This document shows positions 34,095 to 45,790 of a DNA stretch of 64,000 bases, piece by piece. This DNA comes from Gibbula magus (taxonomy: Eukaryota > Mollusca > Gastropoda > Trochida > Trochidae): assembly GCA_936450465.1 (NCBI GenBank), contig OW388294.1:1178001-1242000 (forward strand), in the 5' to 3' direction. Positions within the stretch are counted from its first letter, which is position 1. Each line of letters begins with the position of its first letter. The position numbers and the translations under genes are program-made. A model generated the notes under the pieces. It had not been told where the DNA came from. It ran no database searches and saw only the letters and a list, made by a program, of their open reading frames with translations.

Positions 34095-36421
34095 TTACAT
34101 GTGCGCTTGGGCTTGCTGGTTGATTGGGAGCTGCTTGCTGTGTTCTGGTGATTGTTTTCTGTGTTTCTGGGCGTGCTGCGTTTTGGGGCTGTTTGTTTTG
34201 TTTTGGCTGTTTTTTAGCAAAACAATTTTGTTGTGTCTGCAGGTGTTTACCAATTCGTTTCGTTTGTTAAGGGTTGCCATATGGGGTTTGCTGATGATGA
34301 TGAACTTTTCGAATATGCAAAGGCTGCATCTTTTGCTTGTATTTGAGTATGGTTTGGCATGGCCGATGATTGACCATTCCACATTGAATTCAGAGTTTTG
34401 TTCTTTTAGTTGCCAAATATATTTGCTTAATTATGTGGCGTGTTTTTGCTGGGGTTGTTGAAAGAGGTTTTGTGGTTGTTGAATCTTGTTTTGAATTCTG
34501 TTTCAGTTAGGCCAACGTATGTTTCAATTGTGTTGTCGGATGTGACTTTAGCTTGATAAACTATTGATTTGGCAAGGCAGTTTCCTTTGAGGGGACAGGT
34601 TTTTGGGCTACGGCAGTTGCATGGTTTTTCCTTTGTTGTTTCAGTGGTTGTTTTGACTTGTTTGTTGTTGCTGTCTGGCATGCAGCTGTAACTGAGCTTG
34701 ACTGTGTTTTTATTGAATATTTTGCTGAGTGGGTTGGTTTTTGGGAATGAGGTTTTGAGGATATTGAGGAATTGGTTGCCGACGTTTGTTTTTACCGTTA
34801 GGTCAAATGGGGGGTTAAACCAGATTGTTTGGCGGGATCTTTGGCGCTTGATATTACGGTTTTCTGGGGGGTTGTATTGCAGTTTATGGTTGTAGCCACT
34901 GTTGTTCAGGGCGGTCTGGTATGGTGGTATGGCTTTGTTGAATATTTCTTGGCTTGAAGAAATTTGTGATAGCCGTTTGTTGATTGCTGCAGGGATATTT
35001 TTAATGATACTGGGTGGATGGTTGGATTTAGAGTGCACATATTGTGGGACATTGTTTGGTTTGTTGTATGGTTTATAGCTATTGTCTTTGAGGTTAAGGG
35101 TAACATCTAGGAAGTCTACGATGTGCTTGTTTGCTTCAATGGTTACTTTCAGGTCATGCTGTTTGAAGATTTTGCAGATGTCTTTTTTGGTTTGCTCAAT
35201 CTTCCTGAGCGTTTGGTCAAGCGCTGCAAGACCGTCGTCTCTGTACAGCGAGCTCTATGTTATTTCCTAATTGGCTTGCAGTTTGGAAAGTAGGAAGCAC
35301 CCGACAAGCTCACATGTTTCAGTGCCATCGAAGCTGCCCATGGTAACATCGAATGATGTTTTTGAAGATTGTTTACACCATGGTTTGGTGTTGTTGAAGA
35401 GTAGAGATTTCTTAGTATGTAAGATTATGTTTATCTCTTCTTGTGTGATTTTGTCAAATTGGGAGGCAAAGTCAAGGGCTTTATTTCGAGTTTTTTCTCT
35501 AAACTCTACCACATCGAAGCAGATGAAACTTGTTGATTTTTTGTTGGGTATATTACTAAACCATTCCAGTACTTTGTCGGTGTTTTTCCAAAGGTTGGTG
35601 TTGTTGCTTTTGATAATTTTGGTATTGATGCGGTCAAGTATTTTTTTGCTGACATGACCTATTTCGGATTTGGCAGGGTTAATGAGGTGGCAGGATGGGT
35701 TGTTATCAAAATTGGGTTTGTGGTCTTTAAGAGTGATGAATGCTTCTCGCTTTGCCATGGTTTCTATTCTGTTACTTAGGTCATTGGCAATTGCATTTGC
35801 TTCCTCAATAATATTCTGTTCTATGCTGCTATCTGCTATTTTGTAGTTTTTGGTGACATCGGCAATTTTCTTTTTTAAATTAGGCTAATAAATTAAATAT
35901 CTCGCCGCTAATTGCTGCAATACTGCCGAAGCGGCGTTAAACAATAACTCACTCACTCACTCATTGGTGAAATCGTCAACCAGGAGTTGGTCGTACTCAT
36001 CGGGTTTCATTTTGTAAAAGTTGGTGGTTTTGTCAGCCTTTACATATACGGTGTTGCTTTCCTTTATGCTCTCAATATCAGCTTTCAATTTTCTTTGAAA
36101 GTCGCAAGAAACGTTTTTGAATTCAATGTTTTGCGTGAGTTTGAGGAGGTTGTCTTCGAATACTTTCAGTTCTGGGATAGCAGGAGGTGATTGTCTGCTT
36201 TTGAAGCCGAACGTGTTTATAGATTTTGATGTTGCATTTGGCTTGAGGTAGAAAAATGCTTTCCATCTCATTCGTTTGAGAAACAGTTCAGTTTTTTCTA
36301 TCAACCTTTTGGTGTAGTTTGCGCGTGTGGCAGTGGGGATGTTTTTGGTGGAGTAGTCGAAACTGACTTTTTCCATATTACAGGGCCAGAGAGTGCTCAA
36401 CTGTGAAAGGAGCAGGTACAT
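34095..36421 (-). pseudogene. Penelope-like element: RT and GIY-YIG endonuclease, broken
   Basis: From high to low coordinate the pieces follow Penelope-like order. The N-terminal region (VYVKADKTTNFYKM, about 36000-36050) is followed by an RT region with FITLKDHKPNFDNNPSCHLI (about 35680-35745) and FICFDVVEF. Next comes SFDVTMGSFDGTETCELVG, then YRDDGLAAL near 35230, the catalytic RT motif. A linker and a GIY-YIG-like stretch (YVGLTETEFKTRFNNHKTSF, near 34460-34520) follow, with the C-terminal EWSIIGHAKPYSNTSKRC. Lesions are two in-frame TAG codons just before YRDDG (35267-35269, 35254-35256), a frame change near 34437, loss of residues after FDVVEF, and a LINE-tail insertion at 35862-35963. 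It is inactive. Confidence 0.92.
35862..35963 (+). mobile_element. 102-bp LINE-tail insertion inside the Penelope element
   Basis: This plus-strand piece matches the last 100 or so bases of the RNase H LINE (GCAATTTTCTTTTTTAAATT to the CGCCGCT hairpin and TCAC repeats). It is flanked by TTGGTGACATCG (35850-35861) and TTGGTGAAATCG (35964-35975), one mismatch apart. It separates the Penelope N-terminal frame from its RT frame. Confidence 0.88.
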
Positions 36422-36759
36422 TATTTTCTACATTATATCTAGCTCCATTTTTTCAAATGTTGAGCACTCTGCCATTCCCTAACAAGGCTAAAATACACAA
36501 AACCAGTTTGGTTTTTGTAATTTGCTTATTAGTTCATCTTACATCTCATATTTTTTTATTTACAATACATATCTCATCATATTTTATTCAGTATGCATAT
36601 GAATTTCATTATGCAACATACATTTCATAGTTTATTTCTTGTGCACTACAATGCATGCCAATACACATATATATATATTTTTTTATTCACAATACACATT
36701 ACATTATTCACTACGATATGTATTTCACAATACAAGCAACATACATTTACATTACAGTA
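36422..36759. other. AT-rich spacer between Penelope and MULE remnants
   Basis: It contains many near-repeats of ATTTCACAATACA/ACATACATTTC-type sequence and an inverted pair (AGAGTGCTCAAC at about 36390 and GTTGAGCACTCT at about 36459). No gene is visible. It may contain the untranslated ends of the neighbouring elements. Confidence 0.4.
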
Positions 36760-37627
36760 TCAATATACACTGCGATGCATCCCAATATCATACTTGTTAA
36801 CAATACATTTCACATTACATTCAGTTCTGGTCATGTCACTGGTCTGGTCACTTGATAACAATTTTGCAATATTAACGAGTGACTGTCTTGGTGTCAGGCT
36901 TTTGTTCTCGTAGTCTCTCCATTCTTTCTCCAGTGCGTTGTTAAACATTTTGGTATTTTTGTTTTGAACTCGGGCCATCTGTCCTGTACAGTCGTATTGC
37001 CTAATTGTTGACAAGAAGGCCGCTTCCTGGTGTAGAAGGTCGACCAACAGGAATAATTTGATTTTTCTTCTCTTCGCTCTGTCGTTTAGGCGCCTGTGCC
37101 AACCTAAAAAGAAAAGAAAATAATAAGCAAAATGAATTTCCAAAATCAAAATCATAGTTAATGAATGTATTACAATCAAATCAAATATATGATTATACAA
37201 TATTGATGCTGATGATAGTATTTATATCTTGTTATATTAATGGTACCATACTTATATTTACCTTCACAGTCATTGTTGGTCCTCACAACAAGACCAAACA
37301 CTGACCAAGATGCCACTGTCCAACAATCACTTAAAACCCACTGGTTCTCCGCATATGTGAACAGCGGCATCAGTTCAGCGCCGACTGCCTCCTTCAGAGT
37401 CTGGAACCCGGCACGGATGTGGTGGTGGTGTAGGTATGGAGCGCCATCAGCTGTTTGACGATCGTGTACACATCCTGGCGCCGACTGTACTCGTGCTAAA
37501 AACAAAACAAAAATATATAATATTATTAAGAAAAATATCATGTCAACCATGTTAGCGTTGTATGATATTATGGTATTCCATTTCTATATTACTTAATATA
37601 TATTCCGTTTTTATTTCTATATTACTT

Positions 37628-37920
37628 TTGGGGGCGGGATAGCGCAGTGGTTAGCGCGTTCGGCTTCGGATCAAGAGGTCCGGGGTTCGAATTCCGCCAG
37701 GGGCACGGCAACTTTGTCTGCAGTAGAGAACTCTTCTACACGCAGTCAGGTTTTGGTGCAATGCTACACTGAATTTCTGTGCAGTATCGCCGATGCTCGC
37801 AGGTTTCACCGCAAACGAGACCACATTGCGTTGCGGGCTTTCTCCCTGCCATAATACTAGCAGCCGCGATATAAGTGAAATACTCTTGAAAGCGGCGTTA
37901 AACCCCAACTCACTCACTCA
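37628..37920 (+). mobile_element. tRNA-derived SINE in a MULE intron
   Basis: The head and tail match the family at 21325, with an internal deletion of about 30 bp around the CAGTATCGCCGATGCTCGCAG joint. It is flanked by ATATTACTT at 37619-37627 and 37921-37929. It sits between the transposase exons at 37262-37495 and 37975-38163, so it does not by itself break coding sequence. Confidence 0.92.
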
Positions 37921-39282
37921 ATATTACTTATGTATTCCGTTTCTAATAGTTTACTTTCAACTATATATACGTACCTCAAGTCCTAGACTCTGGACTTTTC
38001 GATAGACAGCCTGCTGTCAGTGGAGAGCACAGCCGCGCAGTTCCACATGAGGCAACAGGCAGCGGATCGCCTCCCATACACCACGTTCAAAATCCGTGAT
38101 GACACGTGCACGGGAGACTCTAGATCTGTGGCCAGGAATCTTTGCCATGATTGAAGAACACACCTGTAAAATATTATAATTAACAAGTGTAAAGCAGTGT
38201 ACATGTAACATATTATTCGTTATAAATGTTATATTTAATTAATATATTTATATTCGTTCATATTAAATTATAGTTATTTATATTAGTCACACAATGAGAA
38301 AATACACACCGTTTCGTAATCAATCTTTCTCCTCCAGGACATGAAAATAAACGCCACCGGAACTTTCATTTCCCCAGTTTCGGGAGGAATACATGTATAC
38401 TGTATAGTTGATGGAATGGTCGTCGGACGACACGGAATGTGCCGTCCATGAACCACATTTGGGCGTTCTTCAGCGGAGATGGGGTCTCATCTATTACATA
38501 AAAAAGGAAGAGGTTATTCAATGGAATCGAAAGCAATTTAAAAAACGCATAAAACAATTATTATACCCTACAATTATGACTTAGTGACTTAAATGATTAT
38601 TATACAATTATTATACAATTATGACTTAGCAGCTGTTTTAACAACATACAATACAAATACAAACAAATTAACTTACCTCAAATTCAAGGGAGTCAAATTC
38701 AGGTGGTCGTATAGACTCACGAGCACGATTGCCCCTCTTGGCCATGGCCACCATCGGTGGCATGTTGACAGTGTTGACTTGCTCATCAGCAAGTAGCTGG
38801 TACACTTGTTCAACAATCTGCTGAGCTGACTTAAAAAGTTGGCCCTTGCATTGCTGCTTGATTTTGCAAGAAGCACTCGTTGATGGTCTTGCTGACGGAT
38901 CCCCAGCATGTGTGTGTCTCTTTGGACCAGGTATGAAGTCGTCTCCGGTCTGTCTAACGGTAGCAAGGCAAGTCTGGGCCTTGCTTCTCACGGAACATCG
39001 CCAGTAGGTTGTCGACTTATTTACCTCCTGTAATATATAACAAGTGAATTGTTAACACGATCGAGATCTTTCTGAATTATTAAAATTACTTCTTACCTTA
39101 GTAATAAACACTTATTTATCCCCTGTCATATATAAGAGAATTGTTAGCAAAGGTTCTTTCTCAATTATTAGTACGAAACAAAGCTAGTATAATTTACACT
39201 TACCCTGACATTGTAGGTAAAGCCTCTACTGTCTAAAAGACGCCTCCTCCAACGCTTTGTTCTATCTTCAAAGATGGTGTGG

Positions 39283-39803
39283 AACTAAGCGAACTATACT
39301 TTCATCTAGAGGGTCATGTCTTCATGGTTGATCTGGATATTCTCGGGGAGAACTAAGCGAACTATACTTTCATCCAGAGGGTCAGGTCTTCATGGTTGAT
39401 CTGGATATTCTCGGGGAGAACTAAGCGAACTATACTTTCATCCAGAGGGTCAGGTCTTCATGGTTGATCTGGATATTCTCGGGGGGAACTAAGCGAACTA
39501 TACTTTCATCTAGAGGGTCATGTCTTCATGGTTGATCTGGATATTCTCGGGGAGAACTAAGCGAACTATACTTTCATCCAGAGGGTCAGGTCTTCATGGT
39601 TGATCTGGATATTCTCGGGGGAACTAAGCGAACTATACTTTCATCCAGAGGGTCAGGTCTTAATGGGTGATCTGGATATTCTCGGGGGGAGCTAAGCGAA
39701 CTATACTTTCATCCAGAGGGTCAGGTCTTCATGGGTGATCTGGATATTCTCGGGGGGAGCTAAGCGAACTATACTTTCATCCAGAGGGTCAGGTATAGTG
39801 ATG
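39283..39803. repeat. 68-bp minisatellite, about 7.6 copies, inside a transposase exon
   Basis: The start AACTAAGCGAACTATAC (or AGCTAAGC) recurs at 39283, 39351, 39419, 39487, 39555, 39622, 39690 and 39758, so the period is 68 (once 67). Unit variants alternate (TCTAGAGGGTCATG and TCCAGAGGGTCAGG), hinting at a two- to four-unit substructure. The last unit continues into an open minus-strand frame (ITIPDPLDESIVRLAPPENI). The repeat therefore grew from coding sequence. As 68 is not a multiple of three, it destroys the frame. Confidence 0.95.
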
Positions 39804-40851
39804 GATGGGGTTGGTGGTAGTCTAAGCGGAGACACCGGAAGGTCGACATCGAGGGCAAGTTGGCTTAGTGTCGAAGGCTCTGGTTGATGAATGCAAAATA
39901 ACTCTTCTTTAAGAAAACTTCAGGTGGATTAACAAAGTTTTCATCCATACACTTGATTAATTCTTTATATTCCGTGATAGAATAACATGGTATGTGTGTC
40001 TTTGATGTAAGGAACATAAAAACTAGTGTCTTTTCCGACGTACATGGCAGGATAATATAACATGCTGTGTTCTTATTTTTTTAGAAGAAATTATATGTCT
40101 TAGAAATTTGGATATCTGAATTCACTTACAATTCACAATATTTCTCCAAACACTGACGCCAAGCCATTGTGTTCAACTAATGGGCTTGGACATGCACAAT
40201 TGCAACAATTGCATATCAACAATTTACTGTCCATAGTAATCAATATGTACTTATTTGTTTGAGAGACTAATAGACTATAATTATGTATTATCTGATGTGC
40301 AACTTGTCTGTGAATAATGGCGACATACATGCGTTACATCAATAAGGATGTGGTGTGCTTTGTCTATGAACGAGGTATAGCATGTTATTGCATAAGAGAT
40401 TTTCCGGTGCATTCTACTAAAGCATAGGGAATACCTTACCATGTACCATACCATACCAATACCCATACACATACATATCACAATGAATACAGATGCGGCA
40501 CACGCACGTCATACGTGTAGACATGCATGTTATGGTTATTCTTTTCTTAACATCTAAGGAAATGCAAACTATATATAAACATAGACTTAACTCACCTAAG
40601 CTTGAACCATGAATTGAATGAATCAATTTAATAATACAAAATCATTATTGTGCCTTTTTACAGCTTGTTATTATTGGCAAAATAAAATGTAAAGTAAACT
40701 TACCAATGTATGTTCAATAACAAGCAGAAGTATAAACATGATATTAATGTAAATTATCACAAAGGACATAATGCCGTTTATTTAACTGACAAACTACAAA
40801 TAATTATTAGCCCCCCTTTCATTGAATGAATAGAATGGTTCAATTAATCAT

Positions 40852-41051
40852 CACTTACCTATGTTTAAACACATCTGTCACCACAATGTTGCAGAGAATT
40901 CATCACAGTTCCTGGTACACACACTATCCTAGGAGAGAATCCATTAAGCCTGTGAACCCCTTGACACAGAATAAACCACTTCACACAGCTGCTATAGACT
41001 GGCTAGCGAATGTTGGCGAGTTGCTCCGGGGATGCTGGCTTTGGTATATAT
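40852..41051 (-). promoter_or_regulatory. Putative TATA promoter and first-exon donor, unit 5
   Basis: Minus-strand TATATATA (about 41044-41051) precedes, by about 190 bp, a GTAAGTG donor (plus-strand CACTTAC at 40852-40858). A second donor-like site (GTGAGTTAAG, plus-strand CTCACC near 40590) follows about 260 bp downstream, in the same relation as in unit 2. The intervening sequence is not open, so the transcript, if any, is probably non-coding. Confidence 0.45.
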
Positions 41052-41303
41052 AACTAAATGAACAGAGTGGTGTTGACATGCTAGCAGGATATCGTGCAAG
41101 TGACAAGTTGCACAAAGTAGTACCGAGGTATTGAGATACTGAGAGAGAGGTTTCTGCAACTGAAGATGCACGTGATCGTGTTCTGTGTTAACATTATACC
41201 ATTTGATTAATAAAATACTATTCACATTGGCGTAATTACCATTACACGATTCAATGTATTCCTTACTTAGATGATTCCAAGATGTCAAAAAAATACTTTA
41301 ATT

Positions 41304-41612
41304 GAGTGAGTGAGTTGGGGTTAAACGCCGCTTTCAAGAGTATTTCACTTATATTGCGGCTGCTAGTATTAAGGCAGCGAGAAAGCCCGCAACGCTATGT
41401 GGCTATGCACTGCGGTGAAACCTGCGAGCAGCGCATGGAACTAGAGAACAATGAGTGGTACTACGCTGAAATTCAGTGTAACTTTGCACCCAAACCTTAC
41501 TGCGTGTAGAACAGTTCTCTACTGCAGACAATATTGCCGTGCCCCTTACGGGATTCAAACCCTGGACCTCTTGGTCCGAAGCCGAACGCGCTAACCACTG
41601 CGCTATCCTGCA
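41304..41612 (-). mobile_element. tRNA-derived SINE, older copy
   Basis: This minus-strand copy of the 21325 family is more diverged than the others (B box region GGGATTCAAACCC on the plus strand, head ending TATCCTGC). No clear target duplication is visible, consistent with age. The tail TTGGGGTTAAACGCCGCTTT on the plus strand is intact. Confidence 0.88.
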
Positions 41613-42994
41613 CTGCTATAAGTCAACCTGAGACAGAAGACTTGAAAGGTAAATTTCAGAATACCTATATTTTCTTACATAAATCAATGATACGGCGAAA
41701 ACATTAATTATGCTATGTTAATTACTTAAGGACTAATCACGATTTGATTCATAAAATACTACTGACATAATTACCGGGATACAGTGCAATATACTTGTTG
41801 TACAGATGATTCCAAGATGGCGCTGATTTAAACCTGATTGCATCTCTGTGGCATCATCTTGTCACGACCATGTCAATAAATCAGACTGTTAATTTCGCTG
41901 TGATTATGTTTAAGGGATGTAATTAGTCTATCTACATCCATCAAAGTTGTCTCGGTGTAAAAATTAACCTCGATTCAGTGACTGACTCAAACGTTTTTCG
42001 AAAAATGCAAAGGAAACACAAGTGAAACAGATGGTGACCCCCGTGCCTGTCATTTAACAAGATGAAGGTCAAACAGTTTGTGAACCAGATTACCCCTTAT
42101 TCGTAGTTTCAGACATATGTAATGTCTGTGGAAACCCAATTAACTCTTACCAACTTTAACATGTCGGCAGCGTGATTAGGTTGTTGTGTTACTCATTAGC
42201 AATCGTAATCCCAATCTTAATTCATAAATGGATTATCAAACATCAATGTATGTTATCACTATGCAAATATTATGAAAATGAGGTGACGTCCATTTTACCC
42301 GTCAGTGTATGTACTGTGAGAAATTTAAACAGTTTAATCGTCAAAAATATGAAAATGAAGATATGAAAAGAGAACACACATGTCACATGCAGATGGAAAT
42401 ATTTTACCGCTAAATATTTTCTAAATAGATAAACAAGAAAACAAGCAGTAAAATCAGTGTGTTCACTCGCTGATTCCAGGTATTTGCAATTAGTTATCAA
42501 TACAGTTCCCCATCATTAATGAATACCTAATGCGACATATACATGGAACATGATTGCAAATTACAGTAAAAATGGATTTTAAAATACTTTTGTCATGAAA
42601 ACCATCAATAATGAGTGACACAACATTAGTGAAATGTTCAATTTCACCAGAGGATATTGGCAATAACAAGTCTAGAAGGGTTTTGAAATGTGATCGATTT
42701 TCTTGATTCTAGACAATACATGTCATCCACTATTTTCAACATTATCAATTTTGTTATTTATAGAATTGCACATATATTGGAAAATATATATCATACTCAT
42801 CACACATCATAAAACAGAACCCGACTCAATAAATGCCACTCAGAGAAGGACTATTATAACGTTATGAGAAGAAACAAATTTCAACTTTTGAATGACATCA
42901 GCATATGCCGAGCTTTCTTTGATATGCTGGTGCCAAAATGCACATGACTTTCGGGAATACACAAAACTATCGATTCGCTATTTAAACCTTAAAA

Positions 42995-43238
42995 AATAGA
43001 GCCATGTGCTCTGAAGCTCTGGGCTCTGTAGCTCATCTGGATTTGGGGTCACCAAATATACAGTTTATATTCCCCATTAGCCAAGGAGTCTGTACACAAA
43101 ATTTCAGCTCCCTAGACCAACTGGTTCTGGAGGAGAAGACGAAAATGCGAAAAGTTTACAGAAGGACAGGTGGACGGACGGAGGCCAGACACCATGCCAT
43201 GCCATAAGCCTATCGGGCTTTTCAGCCCAGATGAGCTT
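42995..43238 (-). mobile_element. Helitron-like element, family C, single-repeat copy
   Basis: In minus sense it begins TTAAGCTCATCTGGGCTGAA and passes through GTCCGTCCACC. It has one copy of the 145-bp-type sequence (CCTTGGCTAATGGGGA region) and ends with hairpin AGAGCACATGGCTCT and TATTTTTT. The large copy at 57846-60463 has the same ends with sixteen repeats. It is inserted after CCTTAAAA of unit 5, where other units read straight into AGTGATGTTCAG or similar. No gene is present. Confidence 0.8.
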
Positions 43239-44339
43239 AACATGACACGACAGATGAACATGTGGATGTTTACATGTCTACCATCATGTCCTTGCATCAA
43301 GGACAATTCTTTTATTTCGTACACATATATTCTCACATGGCTAACAAACTGATTGGTTAAATGCCATTGCACTGAATTCGTGGATTGAAATATCTGTCTG
43401 TATATGGCGATGTTTCTTTTGCAGGTGAGTTTAGGAACTGAAGAAACAGAACCATCATGATAATTTCTTTGGAATTATGTTGCTCTGTTTGAGGCCACTG
43501 TTAAATCGAATTACTTTCGTTCATTGACCGAAACCTATTTCGTCCTAGTAATTCTCATATTGACAATAATTTCCATTTCAGTGTAATTGTTCTCGAATTA
43601 TTTACATATCGTTAAGATATTACTTGATTCGTACTCTTTAGAATTTCAAAATCCAACTTTTATAAAAACTGAATTAAATGGAAACTTTAAATTGAAAATG
43701 AGATGAGCATTACACGAGACCCAGTCAGAAAACCTACAGCAATCTCTTGACTCTTAAAGATAAGAATGTCATTACCTCTGAAGTTTGGATAAATGTGTTT
43801 CAGCCTAGTAAGGGAGAAATAACTGTTTAATAATTAATAAAAAGGTCAAATTAAGCAAATCCTTTCACATTTATTTGCAAGTATCATCGTGATCAACAGT
43901 AATTACCAGCAGTAGTCATTGATTGCCTTTCTGACCATTTGGACAATGTCGATTTGATCGAACACATCACTACAGAGGAGACCAAACACAGAAAGGAAAG
44001 TTTGGCTGGATTCCTTTGACTCGATCCGGGATTTATTGGTTATCCTTTGCATGAGGCAACAATTACAATTAGAATACTTGAAAAATATCTGTTATCATTT
44101 TATTTGTTACCACATCAAATTACTGATTCGAAAGGCATTTATAATGCGATAATGTACATGTTATGTGTGAAATATAAAATGATTATTAGATGATATATAC
44201 ATATGTGTGTAATTGAAATAATAAAGAACAGTTGAAACATAAAGATACATTATAGACATTTTACTAGCAATATTAGCATGTTAAATATCATTAACATCAG
44301 CGCATCTCTCTAGGAGCCATCCACTGTATTCACACAGTT

Positions 44340-45790
44340 AACACTGAGAAGACTTTCAAAAGAAGAATGTTGGTTTTGTAGGAAATTGGAAACGGTATCT
44401 TCATATAAATATTTAGGTGTAACATTTACTAGAGGTCTGTCTTGGTCTATCCATTGTTCTAATGCAGCTCTATAGGGTAAAAAGGCTTTATTTGCTGTTT
44501 TTAAAGTATTGGCTAAACTTGGTAATATATCTCATGAATTTTTTTTTTTTAAATATTTGACATGAAAATAGCTCCTGTTTTACTCTATGGTTCCGAAGTC
44601 TGGGGATTCTGTCAGAATGATTCTATGAATCTGTACATACTTTGGCTTGTAAGCGGTTCTTAGGCGTTAAGATCTCTACACCAAATAACATAGCTCGTGG
44701 TGAATGTGGCAGGTACCCACTATGTTTTTGCATATAAAAGAGCTGTCAAATATTGGTTAAAATTATTAAATATGTCTGACACTCGGCATCCCATAAATAG
44801 TATAATATGATGTTAAAAGATATAGAAAATATTAAAGTTAATTGGGCTTCGAGTTGTCGAGATTCATTGTACAGTTTGGGCTTGGGTTTTGTTTGGAACC
44901 AACACTTTGTTTATCTTCCTACTTCGTTTTTCTCAGAATTTCTGTGTCGACTAAAATGTATTCATGAACAGAATTGGTATACTTCAAAACGGCACCAAAT
45001 CCATATCTTACTCTTATTTTAAAGCTTCACTGTCTAAGGAATTGTATTTGAATGCGGGGGCGGGATAGCGCAGTGGTTAGCGCGTTCGGCTTCGGATCAA
45101 GAGGTCCGTGGTTCGAATCCCGCCAGGGGCACGGCAACTTTGTCTGCAGTAGAGAACTGTTCTACACGCAGTAAGGTTTGGGTGCAATGCTACACTGAAT
45201 TTCAGCGTAGTACCACCCATGGTTAGCTAGTTCCAGCCGATGCTCGCAGGTTTCACCGCAAAGCATAGCCACATGGCGATGCGGGCTTTCTCCCTGCCAT
45301 AATACTAGCAGCCGTGATATAAGTGAAATACTCTTGAAAGCGGCGTTAAACACCAACATACTCACTCACTCACTATTTGAATGCGGTTGTTGTAAAAAAA
45401 TGTTTTAGAGTAGCATTAGCCCAATTAAGGTGTTTTTCGTATCATTTAAGAATTGAAACGGGTCGGTTTTATAATATAGATAGAAATGACAGATTATGTT
45501 TACAATGCGACGAAGGCTATATTATTAAGGATGACCATTTTCTTCTTGTATGTTCCAAATTTAAAGAGCTCCGCCTCAATCATATGCCGGAAACTTTTTG
45601 TACAAATCCAAATAAAACTAAATTTAAAAATTCTCATGTCAAGATCGAATTAATTTAGAAAGCTTTATTTTCATGCCATGTTCCAAAGATGTTAATTGAA
45701 TGACTGTTGCTGTACACATCATGTCTTGTCATATATAACATATGTAGTTACGGGCCGATGGCCTACACTTCAGTAATAAAAAAATGAATT
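44340..45790 (+). pseudogene. Second non-LTR retrotransposon, C-terminal RT fragment
   Basis: Plus-strand frames give an RT thumb (SYKYLGVTFTRGLSW near 44400), then VLLYGSEVWGF near 44580, RFLGVK.STPNNIARGECGR near 44660, and a C-terminal Cys/His stretch (LCLQCDEG...DDHFLLVCSKFKELR, 45500-45570). The 3' end reads GGGCCGATGGCCTACACTTC, then an A-rich tail. Stops and frameshifts are scattered, for example TAG in GCTCTATAGGG near 44475. A SINE splits it at 45058. Unlike the 11319 family there is no RNase H. The clade is uncertain. Confidence 0.85.
45058..45373 (+). mobile_element. tRNA-derived SINE nested in a LINE
   Basis: This full-length copy has its A box TAGCGCAGTGG near 45066 and the usual tail (AAGCGGCGTTAAACACCAAC). 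The 13-bp target duplication TATTTGAATGCGG at 45045-45057 and 45374-45386 lies within LINE coding sequence, which resumes in order after it. The SINE therefore postdates the LINE. Confidence 0.95.

Larger units (their letters stand above)
36760..39925 (-). pseudogene. MULE transposase with FLYWCH finger, multi-exon and decayed
   Basis: Six or more minus-strand exons with good splice edges can be ordered. A Pro/Ser-rich N-terminal piece lies at about 39730-39925. The FLYWCH start LLDSRGFTYNV (39204-39281) is followed by FLYWCH continuation STTYWRCSVRSKAQTC (38677-39027). The MULE core MWFMDGTFRVV is at 38310-38490, and ITDFERGVWEAI is at 37975-38163. WSVFGLVVRTNNDCEG is at 37262-37495, and WHRRLNDRAKRRKIKLFLLV, running to a stop, is at 36760-37103. 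Junctions such as GAAG/GTAAAT to TTTTTAG restore frame (NDCEG|WHRR). Lesions are TGA in place of W after CALH (exon at 37975), frameshifts near 38365 and 37440, a SINE in one intron, and a 68-bp tandem expansion in the N-terminal exon. FLYWCH binds DNA; MULE is the transposase core. A host-domesticated gene is unlikely given the stops. Confidence 0.85.

Noticed and set aside
34072..34461. Plus-strand 129-codon Cys/Trp-rich hydrophobic frame
   Set aside because: It is the antisense of the Penelope-like C-terminal coding region, whose minus-strand translation matches the family.
36593..36913. Plus-strand 106-codon hydrophobic frame
   Set aside because: It is low-complexity AT-rich sequence antisense to the MULE terminal exon and its 3' flank.
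37240..37458. Plus-strand 72-codon frame
   Set aside because: It is antisense to a MULE transposase exon with conserved residues and splice sites.
39283..39803. CRISPR-like array
   Set aside because: The 68-bp units are contiguous with no spacers, and the genome is eukaryotic.
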